From assembly GCA_016839345.1 (NCBI GenBank), contig JAEOUL010000320.1:1-5229 (forward strand): a stretch of DNA of 5,229 nucleotides. The letters run 5' to 3'. Of this stretch, positions 1 to 4,084 are shown piece by piece. A model generated the notes under the pieces. It did no database searches. It saw only the letters and a list, made by a program, of their open reading frames with translations, and was not told where the DNA came from. Both the position numbers and the translations under genes were made by a program. How positions within the stretch are numbered: the stretch's first letter is position 1; the number at the start of each line of letters is the position of its first letter. Source of the DNA: Candidatus Thorarchaeota archaeon (lineage in GTDB: Archaea > Asgardarchaeota > Thorarchaeia > Thorarchaeales > Thorarchaeaceae).

Positions 1-156
1 GAACAAATACGAATACACTATTGTTAATTATATTATTCTAATCTAATTGCTCTGAAAATGGACCCGTTTTCTTCTAAATCATGTTTCTTGAGTTATTGCG
101 ATTACCAATTTTGATTGTGCCAAATGGTATAGAACACAATGAAAACATGACTATCT

Positions 157-178
157 TTTGAATTATGAAAGATTCAAA
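157..178. promoter_or_regulatory. Inverted repeat upstream of the membrane-protein array (operator candidate)
   Basis: TTTGAAT at 157-163 is followed after an 8-base spacer by its exact reverse complement ATTCAAA at 172-178. The repeat ends 42 bases before the ATG of the first array gene, where an archaeal promoter or operator would lie. The surroundings (roughly 150-200) are AT-rich, but I cannot choose one TATA box with confidence. A dimeric repressor site is possible; so is a chance repeat in AT-rich DNA. Confidence 0.3.
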
Positions 179-207
179 TCAAAACAATTGCACGTTTTAT
201 GACCATT

Positions 208-214
208 AGGAGGT
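208..214 (+). promoter_or_regulatory. Ribosome binding site of array copy 1
   Basis: AGGAGGT lies six bases before the ATG at 221 and fixes that start over the ATG at 216. The stretch AGGAGGTCATG(A/G)AATGAATGA is almost the same at the start of copy 4 (about 1478-1496). The gene-start segment was therefore duplicated with the genes. No coding remnant of an earlier copy is visible upstream. Confidence 0.7.
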
Positions 215-220
215 CATGAA

Positions 221-481
221 ATGAATGATACTGAAGATAGCTCTGGCAATCTGGCGATTTCATTGGGTAAGGTTCTTTGTTTCGCTTCAGCGATTGGCTA
301 TGGCATAATTTTCGTTTTCTCAAATCTATTTCATTGGGGCTATAGCCTCTCAATTTTCCTCTTATTCATAGTAGCCGCCTTCTTTTGTATTGGAGGTGTG
401 TTGTACATATTTGGGAATAGAATCAAAGATAGACAAGTTTTCGACCGACTTTGGGAAAAGACTTCGGGTGATTTTTTTTGA
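221..481 (+). CDS. Array copy 1: two-helix membrane protein, ended early by in-frame TGA
   Basis: This 86-residue product is a hypothetical membrane protein that I do not recognise as a named family. It has an acidic N-terminus, a first hydrophobic helix at about residues 13-36 starting with LGKVLC, a second at about 41-64, then the basic linker GNRIKDRQ. By the positive-inside rule both ends would be cytoplasmic. The frame stops at a TGA (479-481) after LWEKTSGDFF. Copy 3 reads GGA (Gly) and copy 4 reads GGT (Gly) at the aligned position. The TGA follows a run of eight T, and one G-to-T change explains it. Past the stop the same frame stays open to 712 and encodes the soluble domain. The start is fixed by AGGAGGT six bases upstream. 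It could be a functional short form, a readthrough gene, a pseudogene or a sequencing error. Confidence 0.75.
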   Translation: MNDTEDSSGNLAISLGKVLCFASAIGYGIIFVFSNLFHWGYSLSIFLLFIVAAFFCIGGVLYIFGNRIKDRQVFDRLWEKTSGDFF

Positions 482-712
482 CGTGCTGTCTTTGTCAACC
501 TTAGGGAATCGAGACTCAATCCTGGAAGTGTCAAGGGTGCGGTTACATTGCTAATGGAAGACGGTTCAGATATCTTCCTTCTTTATAATAACGAGTCAAC
601 TGGGTACATTCCAGTACTCAATGATCTTGTGAACATCACCATTGACAGAAAGAAACGTGCCATCAAGACGGAGCTCGTTGAGAAGGCATCGAGTGAGGAG
701 AGTTTGAAATGA
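482..712 (+). pseudogene. Array copy 1: severed C-terminal soluble domain (frame open after TGA)
   Basis: This is the in-frame continuation of copy 1 past its TGA: 76 sense codons and then a second TGA at 710-712, overlapping the next ATG. It matches the soluble domain of copy 3 almost throughout, sharing RAVFVNLRESR, GAVTLLMEDGS, STGYIP, NITI and RAIKTELVEKAS. By hand, about 29 codons differ from copy 3 synonymously and about 15 by replacement, the pattern of a protein under constraint. No ribosome site with a good start codon follows the TGA, so separate translation would need readthrough or reinitiation. The last codons also carry the GAGGAG site of copy 2. It is either a recent remnant or a readthrough extension. 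Confidence 0.65.
695..700 (+). promoter_or_regulatory. Ribosome binding site of copy 2, inside the tail of copy 1
   Basis: GAGGAG lies eight bases before the ATG at 709 and is read in the copy 1 frame as part of Ser-Glu-Glu-Ser codons. The stop of copy 1 and the start of copy 2 overlap as ATGA at 709-712. Ribosomes ending at the early TGA (481) would stop 228 bases short of this start, so translation coupling to copy 2 should be weakened unless there is readthrough. Confidence 0.6.
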
Positions 713-993
713 ATGACCAAAATGATTCAACTGTCAATATAATTATCACATTGGGGGGAGTTCTATGTATGGTTACACCAGTAGGCTTTCTGCTGATAAT
801 CGTTTTCTCATGGCTCTCTAATACAAGTGTTCTCTTACTGTTCTTCTTCGGGGGTACAATGTTCATAGTCTTTGTATGCCTCATCCCATGTCTGGGATGT
901 ACCTTATACCTCTCTGGTAACGAAATGAAGAAGAAACGAGCTGTCAAGACAGAACTGTGTGAGAAGGCACCCAAGGAGGAGGATTCGAAATGA
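709..993 (+). CDS. Array copy 2: two-helix membrane protein with soluble domain deleted in frame
   Basis: This is a 94-residue hypothetical membrane protein. It begins MNDQND, with a first helix at about 12-35 (LGGVLC at its start), a second at about 40-68 ending LYLSGN, then a short basic-to-acidic tail, KKKRAVKTELCEKA and KEEDSK. Aligned with copy 4, residues 1-71 correspond directly. The tail then joins at the KAVKTEL motif, which is residue 145 onward in copy 4. The 68 residues between, the whole beta-rich domain, are missing without loss of frame. Related AGA/GAAA-rich sequence occurs at both aligned edges in the other copies, so deletion between short repeats is likely. Unlike copies 1 and 3 this gene has no internal stop. 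It overlaps both neighbours by ATGA and has GAGGAG before its ATG. Confidence 0.8.
   Translation: MNDQNDSTVNIIITLGGVLCMVTPVGFLLIIVFSWLSNTSVLLLFFFGGTMFIVFVCLIPCLGCTLYLSGNEMKKKRAVKTELCEKAPKEEDSK
973..982 (+). promoter_or_regulatory. Ribosome binding site of copy 3, inside the tail of copy 2
   Basis: AAGGAGGAGG lies seven bases before the ATG at 990 and is read in copy 2 as Lys-Glu-Glu-Asp codons. It is the strongest such site in the window and sets the copy 3 start at the ATGA overlap (990-993). Confidence 0.7.
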
Positions 994-1235
994 ACGAATC
1001 AAGAATAAAAGCTATTGAAGTGCTAGGATTAATTCTCATTGGACTTGCAGCGCTGATTTGGCTCCTACATATGACTGGGATTGTAAACTTTATTTCAATC
1101 TTACATGGACCAGATTATTTCCCATCTGGGGTCCCATACCTTGTGTTATTGATTATAATTGTACCAGGCGTTTTGGGATTCATTCTATCATTCTATATCC
1201 CAGGGAATCTAAAACGTAAAATATGGTTTGAGTAG
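990..1235 (+). CDS. Array copy 3: divergent two-helix membrane protein, ended early by in-frame TAG
   Basis: This 81-residue hypothetical membrane protein has helices at about 9-28 and 49-70, an unusually long polar link between them (around HGPDYFPSG), and the basic linker GNLKRK. Its N-terminal half differs from copies 1, 2 and 4 and lacks the VLC motif. The downstream half is clearly of the same family, so the gene looks mosaic. It stops at TAG (1233-1235), where copies 1 and 4 have Arg before the shared LW(E/R) motif. The frame then stays open to 1493. From 990 to 1493 it spans 168 codons, exactly the length of intact copy 4. The ATG is preceded by AAGGAGGAGG. The alternatives are a short functional form, a nonsense pseudogene, or recoding of TAG. 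Confidence 0.75.
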   Translation: MNESRIKAIEVLGLILIGLAALIWLLHMTGIVNFISILHGPDYFPSGVPYLVLLIIIVPGVLGFILSFYIPGNLKRKIWFE

Positions 1236-1493
1236 CTTTGGGAAAGGACTTCTGGTAAGTTGTTCGGACGTGCAGTCTTTGTAAACCTAAGAGAATCAAG
1301 ATCCGGAACAGTGAATGGAGCTGTTACATTGCTCATGGAGGATGGTTCGAATATTTTCGTTCTATATAACAAGAATTCAACTGGATATATTCCCGAGTTG
1401 TATGATCTTCAGAACATTACAATAAACAGAAAAAGGCGAGCAATCAAGACAGAGCTAGTTGAGAAGGCTTCTCCGAAGGAGGTCATGGAATGA
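1236..1493 (+). pseudogene. Array copy 3: severed C-terminal soluble domain (frame open after TAG)
   Basis: These 85 sense codons run in the copy 3 frame from LWERTSGKLFG to a TGA at 1491-1493 that overlaps the start of copy 4. The segment carries the full soluble module: RAVFVNLRESR, MEDGS, STGYIPEL, NITINR and RAIKTELVEKAS. Alternating hydrophobic stretches and a DGS turn suggest a small beta barrel, perhaps OB-like as in NfeD C-terminal domains; that is inference from pattern only. A TTG at 1260, with AAAGGA at 1244-1249, could allow restart as a 77-residue protein, but the site is weak. Its last codons contain AAGGAGGT, the ribosome site for copy 4. It is better explained as a nonsense-split gene than as an independent one. 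Confidence 0.6.
1476..1483 (+). promoter_or_regulatory. Ribosome binding site of copy 4, inside the tail of copy 3
   Basis: AAGGAGGT is read in copy 3 as Lys-Glu-Val codons and lies six bases before the ATG at 1490. It selects that ATG over the nearer one at 1485. Stop and start overlap as ATGA (1490-1493). Confidence 0.7.
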
Positions 1494-1993
1494 ATGACCA
1501 GGTGAATAAGTCAGGCAATCAATTGTCCAACATTGGTAAAGTTCTCTGTGGTGCTTCACTAGTGATTCTTGTGTCAATCCTCCTTTTCTCGGGGTTATTC
1601 AACACGAGCATCATCCATTTGGGTTTTCTTGGGGGTTTATTGATTCTTTGTTCAATATGCCTCTTCCCAAGTCTTGGAGGTTGTTTCTATCTATCTGGAA
1701 ATATAACTAAAGAGAAACAAGACTTTGCGCGACTCTGGAGGGACACTTCAGGCAAGCTCACCGGTCAAGTTGTCTATGTGTACCATTCGAGGGAACGAAT
1801 AAATCGAATCAAATTACTCATGGGGGATGGAACATATCTCTTCATTAGTTATGGTGATGAATCAACTGGTCATGTTCCAGAGCTCCACGATCAGGTGAAT
1901 ATTACTATCAACAGAGAGAAAAAAGCTGTCAAGACTGAACTGGTTGAGAGCACATCTAAATCCGAGGAAGAGAATTCTAATTCTCTCGAATAA
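1490..1993 (+). CDS. Array copy 4: intact two-helix membrane protein with cytoplasmic beta-rich domain
   Basis: This 167-residue protein is the only complete member of the array and the template for the others. Residues 1-12 are polar. Helix 1 is about 13-36 (IGKVLC at its start) and helix 2 about 42-69, ending FYLSGN. A charged linker with RLWRDTSG spans 72-88. The soluble domain, about 90-150, alternates strands around VVYVYHS, IKLLMGDGTYLFISY and VNITI. A Ser/Glu-rich tail (151-167) follows. No enzyme motif or catalytic triad is seen. A scaffold, sensor or NfeD-like OB domain is possible but unproven. The basic linker after helix 2 predicts that the soluble domain faces the cytoplasm. Its tail lacks the AAGGAGG codons found in copies 2 and 3, consistent with being last in the operon. 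Confidence 0.85.
   Translation: MNDQVNKSGNQLSNIGKVLCGASLVILVSILLFSGLFNTSIIHLGFLGGLLILCSICLFPSLGGCFYLSGNITKEKQDFARLWRDTSGKLTGQVVYVYHSRERINRIKLLMGDGTYLFISYGDESTGHVPELHDQVNITINREKKAVKTELVESTSKSEEENSNSLE
1969..1986 (+). repeat. Perfect short hairpin in the last codons of copy 4
   Basis: AGAGAATT (1969-1976) and AATTCTCT (1979-1986) are exact reverse complements separated by two bases, ending seven bases before the end of the stop codon. No T tract follows. It could stabilise the mRNA end or be a by-product of the repeated Glu/Asn/Ser codons. Confidence 0.35.
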
Positions 1994-2006
1994 TATCGTA
2001 TTCTCA

Positions 2007-2029
2007 GTATATTACAAGGTCCAATATAC
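2007..2029 (+). terminator. Inverted repeat just after the array (terminator or operator candidate)
   Basis: GTATATT (2007-2013) pairs exactly with AATATAC (2023-2029) across nine bases, starting 14 bases after the copy 4 stop. It is AT-rich and lacks a clear T tract, so a terminator role is weakly supported. The AT-rich arms could instead be a protein site. Confidence 0.25.
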
Positions 2030-2059
2030 AAGAGTGTACTACTATGGTATGCAGTAAAC

Positions 2060-2082
2060 GTTCTATCTCATGGTCTTAGAAC
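2060..2082. repeat. Six-base-pair hairpin
   Basis: GTTCTA (2060-2065) and TAGAAC (2077-2082) are exact reverse complements with an 11-base loop. A competing pairing, CTATCT at 2063-2068 with AGATAG at 2083-2088, overlaps it, so two folds are possible. On the minus strand it falls at the end of the small CxxC reading frame (2063-2137). Confidence 0.3.
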
Positions 2083-2137
2083 AGATAGGACATCGTTGGC
2101 CGGAGTTAAGGATCTCGAATCCCGAGTGAGCTGGCAT
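2063..2137 (-). CDS. Possible 24-residue CxxC peptide
   Basis: On the minus strand an ATG (2137-2135) opens a 24-codon frame ending in TAG, with the C-terminal sequence GQRCPICSKTMR. The CPIC pair resembles half of a zinc ribbon. The minus strand carries GGAGGAG and AAGGAGG sequences from the CT-rich tract at 2136-2168; the nearer lies about 11 bases before the ATG, rather far for a ribosome site. The frame is too short to trust on its own. It could be a microprotein, a gene remnant or chance. Confidence 0.18.
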   Translation of the reverse strand: MPAHSGFEILNSGQRCPICSKTMR

Positions 2138-2219
2138 TCTCTCTCAATCCTCCTTCTCTCCTCCTCATAAGATGTACTCCACGGGATTAAACGTGTACTC
2201 AGTCGGAATTCGTGGGTAA

Positions 2220-2298
2220 GCGTGTACTGGTTCAGTAAAAAAACCCGAGCTGGCCAGGGGTAAACCTAAAGATTGCATCGATGCGTGCCAGTACACGC
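2220..2298. repeat. 11-bp inverted repeat enclosing two palindromes
   Basis: GCGTGTACTGG (2220-2230) and CCAGTACACGC (2288-2298) are exact reverse complements. The 57-base interior contains CTGGCCAG and most of GCATCGATGC, both perfect palindromes. The right arm can alternatively form a local hairpin, TGCGTG (2282-2287) with CACGCA (2294-2299). Mutually exclusive folds like these suggest a structured RNA or a protein-bound DNA element; no known riboswitch class is recognised. Confidence 0.4.
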
Positions 2299-2391
2299 AC
2301 ATGTTTCTCATTCATTCAGTGCAATATCCAAGCGTTTACTAGATTTTGACCAAGATTATTAGGACCATTCAATAACTGAGAATTGGGAAGA

Positions 2392-3591
2392 ATGAACACT
2401 GACACTAACGTTATAATCATAGGAGCTGGTCCAGCAGGTCTCACTGCAGCCCGAAAATTAGAAGAACTTGATATTGCGTACACGTTAGTGAGTCGCGATT
2501 CCACACCAGGTATTGACAAGGCATGTGGAGGATATGTTCCACATCATGCAATTGATGAATTTAATCTTAGAGATATACCGGGAGCCCATCCCATCGATTC
2601 TATCAGAATGAAATTCCCAGGCATTGATATCAAGCATGTGTATCTTGGAAAAATTATAGGAGTAAATGTGAACAGAGAGAATCTTGGCAAAGCACTTCTT
2701 GATAAGGTGAATCAGGGATCTGGAGAGGTCTGGCTGGATACGGAATGTAATAAAATTGATAGTACCAAGGATGGATGTTTTGTTCGGTACACCAAGGAAA
2801 ATTTCAGTAGTACTATCTCTTGTCAGGTAGTAATTGATGCAAGTGGAGCTAATCCTTCAAGTCTTAGATTTGGTCATATAAGAAATAGACCTACAAACGA
2901 GCAGATGGGATATGCTGTTCAGTTTCAAATGAAAACAAAAGAAACCCTTTCGAATACCAATGATTTCTATTATGGAAGCGAGTTCTCTCCGAGAGGATAT
3001 GCCTGGAATTTTCCCAGAGATCATGAAACTGTTGTGGGCACAGGAGGACTAGTAAGTAGAGTAAGGGAGAGTAGTAGGAGAGCATTTGACTATCTTCATC
3101 ATCTTGTCAGTAGTGTAGAGCCAATCAGCAATGAACTGAAGGATGCAGAAGCTGTAATTGTGAAGGAGGAAGCAGCTCTCATGCCTCTTGCTGGTATCGT
3201 GAAACCATCATATGGGCAACGTATTCTACTTGCAGGAGACGCCGCAGGTCATTGTTCACCCATTACAGGGGAAGGCATTTACTATTCAATGATGGGAGGT
3301 TTCAGAGCCGCTGAAACTGTTTCTAAATGTTTGAAAAACAAAGACTTCTCTGATACTGCTCTTTCCAGATACGAGAAGGCATGGACTAGTTCATTTGGTG
3401 CTGATCTCAAGTGGGGATACTGGCTGCAAAAAAGATTCCTTGAGTCAGGATCAAAATCCATGGGATCTGCTTTTCTAAGTTCAGAGAAATCTTGTAGAGT
3501 AATTGCGGAGATGTTATTGGGACTTAGATCAGTGCGTAGTGCAATTTTAGCTGCTGCACCGCGATATCTAGTTTCGAAAATTCGTAGATAA
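2392..3591 (+). CDS. Geranylgeranyl reductase family FAD-dependent oxidoreductase
   Basis: This 399-residue protein is expected to reduce isoprenoid double bonds, in archaea those of the geranylgeranyl chains of ether lipids, using FAD. The visible motifs are the N-terminal dinucleotide fold IIIGAGPAGL (GxGxxG at residues 11-16), KACGGYVP with Cys45 at the position of the family's conserved CGG element, DASGA in the mid-region, YAWNFP at 203-208 matching the family's YxWxFP substrate-site motif, and AGDAAGHCSPITGEGI from 281, the second FAD motif. The length matches archaeal members (about 400 residues). The C-terminus is basic (VSKIRR). A TTG at 2383 is also in frame, but an in-frame TGA lies two codons before it and ATG at 2392 is preferred; the ribosome site is weak (GGGAAG). 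It stands alone in its orientation after a 398-base gap. Other flavin enzymes of this superfamily act on quinone or chlorophyll side chains, so the substrate is inferred. Confidence 0.9.
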   Translation: MNTDTNVIIIGAGPAGLTAARKLEELDIAYTLVSRDSTPGIDKACGGYVPHHAIDEFNLRDIPGAHPIDSIRMKFPGIDIKHVYLGKIIGVNVNRENLGKALLDKVNQGSGEVWLDTECNKIDSTKDGCFVRYTKENFSSTISCQVVIDASGANPSSLRFGHIRNRPTNEQMGYAVQFQMKTKETLSNTNDFYYGSEFSPRGYAWNFPRDHETVVGTGGLVSRVRESSRRAFDYLHHLVSSVEPISNELKDAEAVIVKEEAALMPLAGIVKPSYGQRILLAGDAAGHCSPITGEGIYYSMMGGFRAAETVSKCLKNKDFSDTALSRYEKAWTSSFGADLKWGYWLQKRFLESGSKSMGSAFLSSEKSCRVIAEMLLGLRSVRSAILAAAPRYLVSKIRR

Positions 3592-3607
3592 TTGAGGGAC
3601 GAAGGCT

Positions 3608-3646
3608 AATAGAAACTATTCATTGGACGGTTATACCAATTCTTTT
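3608..3646 (+). terminator. Two hairpins and T-rich tail after the reductase gene
   Basis: AATAG-AAA-CTATT (3608-3620) begins 17 bases after the reductase stop. A second pairing follows, ATTGG (3622-3626) with CCAAT (3636-3640), and then TCTTTT (3641-3646). A hairpin followed by T residues suits transcription termination, although archaeal termination depends more on the T tract than on the hairpin. Confidence 0.45.
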
Positions 3647-3650
3647 ATAT
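3643..3650 (+). promoter_or_regulatory. TATA-box-like TTTTATAT
   Basis: TTTTATAT resembles the archaeal TATA element. Transcription would start about 25 bases on, near 3673-3678, just before the reading frame with the paired CxxC motifs. The same T-rich stretch may instead serve the reductase terminator. The assignment rests on one motif. Confidence 0.25.
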
Positions 3651-3934
3651 GAGATATTCGCAATTTTCATTCAACGGTATTGCGATTTATGCAAGACCAT
3701 TGTGCTATACTGCGACTTCTGCGGAAGTTCTCAACAGTTTGGTAAAACCGACGATGGAATCCTATCATTCCTCCTCACGGATTTCTTTCCCTCCTCACCG
3801 CAGATACGCAAAAGGCAGCACGAATGCAACCTGTACGCAAAGCCGTGGAGCAAGCTCTCCGGACAAAAGGGACCAAGTTCGGAGAGCCTACAAATCATGA
3901 CGAGATCGCTGTAACTTTCAGCGAATCCAATTGA
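3649..3934 (+). pseudogene. Possible frameshifted remnant of a small zinc-ribbon gene
   Basis: One frame (codons starting at 3675, 3678 and so on) reads RYCDLCKTIVLYCDFCG, two CxxC pairs six residues apart as in a zinc ribbon, followed by SSQQFGKTDDGILSFLLTDFF to about 3787. That frame then becomes low-complexity. The next frame becomes protein-like, reading LLTADTQKAARM then AVEQALRTKGTKFGEP and ending TFSESN at a TGA (3932-3934). One missing C in the CCC at 3789-3791 would join them. No ATG or TTG precedes the CxxC pairs in frame, and the in-frame GTG at 3702 would cut off the first pair. An ATG at 3649 would need one more base to connect. Two single-base losses would thus turn an intact gene into this. 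The reading is by eye and could be chance. Confidence 0.35.
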
Positions 3935-4039
3935 AACACTAGAACGAGGTAGCGTTGATTCATCGACACCTATGCACAGTCTTGCTACGAATAGGTACAT
4001 CAAAGACCCACTCCTCTTAACAAGAAAATTGATCTATGC

Positions 4040-4076
4040 ATTGACGGCATCGATAACCACTAGCGGTTTCGTCAAT
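4040..4076 (-). terminator. Hairpin after the HEAT-repeat gene
   Basis: ATTGACG (4040-4046) and CGTCAAT (4070-4076) are exact reverse complements. Inside them AACC/GGTT at 4055-4068 form a smaller nested pairing. Read on the minus strand, the structure begins eight bases after the TAA of the HEAT gene. It is followed by a short T run (complement of 4026-4029). Position and form fit a transcription end for that gene. Confidence 0.45.
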
Positions 4077-4084
4077 CTCCAAGA

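Larger units (their letters stand above)
221..1993 (+). repeat. Tandem array of four paralogous two-helix membrane protein genes
   Basis: Four consecutive units start at 221, 709, 990 and 1490, and each is joined to the next by an ATGA overlap. Copies 1, 2 and 4 share the N-terminal pattern MND, then a G(K/G)VLC motif at the start of the first helix, and end their second helix in (L/F)(S/F)GN. Copies 1, 3 and 4 share the soluble module, with LW(E/R)(K/R/D)TSG, a DG(S/T) turn, STG(Y/H)(I/V)P and NITI(D/N)R. All four share the closing (K/R)A(I/V)KTEL motif. The full frame is 164, 168 and 168 codons in copies 1, 3 and 4, and 95 in copy 2 because of an internal deletion. The array arose by tandem duplication. 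The ATGA links imply one mRNA with coupled translation. Confidence 0.9.
2035..2295. promoter_or_regulatory. Cluster of five TGTACT/AGTACA sites
   Basis: TGTACT occurs at 2035-2040, 2173-2178, 2194-2199 and 2223-2228, and its reverse complement AGTACA at 2290-2295. Two copies (2173 and 2194) are 21 bases apart, two turns of the helix, and both read TGTACTC. I found only one other copy in the window (about 4537, inside the HEAT gene). About 0.1 occurrence would be expected by chance in this length. A multi-site operator upstream of the reductase is the simplest idea; the regulator is unknown. Confidence 0.35.
1994..2391. other. 398-base gap between array and reductase, structured but without a convincing gene
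   Basis: I see no long coding frame supported by family features on either strand. The segment contains an inverted repeat at 2007-2029, a hairpin at 2060-2082, a pyrimidine tract at about 2136-2168, five TGTACT/AGTACA sites, an A7 run at 2237-2243, the palindromes CTGGCCAG (2250-2257) and GCATCGATGC (2275-2284), and a long-range inverted repeat at 2220-2298. I checked for a tRNA around the CGAATCC motif near 2116-2122 and could not fold one. The reductase promoter must lie at the right end, but no single TATA box stands out. Confidence 0.6.

Noticed and set aside
340..974. Minus-strand reading frames opposite copies 1 and 2 (340-534 and 663-974)
   Set aside because: They lie antisense to clear paralogous genes, show no family features and are low-complexity; shadows of the real frames.
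221..1993. Genome-wide reassignment of TGA to a sense codon
   Set aside because: TGA is also the natural terminator of copies 1, 2 and 3 at the ATGA overlaps, so it must act as a stop here.
2100..2140. tRNA-like T-loop CGAATCC
   Set aside because: No five-base T stem, anticodon arm or acceptor stem could be formed around it.
2033..2340. CRISPR-like array from the repeated TGTACT motif
   Set aside because: The repeats are only six to eleven bases, differ in orientation and have irregular spacing (about 138, 21, 29 and 67 bases).
2316..2519. Minus-strand frame overlapping the reductase start
   Set aside because: It is antisense to the FAD-binding motif codons, which explain its Gly/Pro/Ala pattern.
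3731..4003. 90-codon minus-strand frame between reductase and HEAT genes
   Set aside because: No recognisable motif, Ser/Arg/Cys-rich composition, and it overlaps the more protein-like plus-strand frames with paired CxxC motifs.
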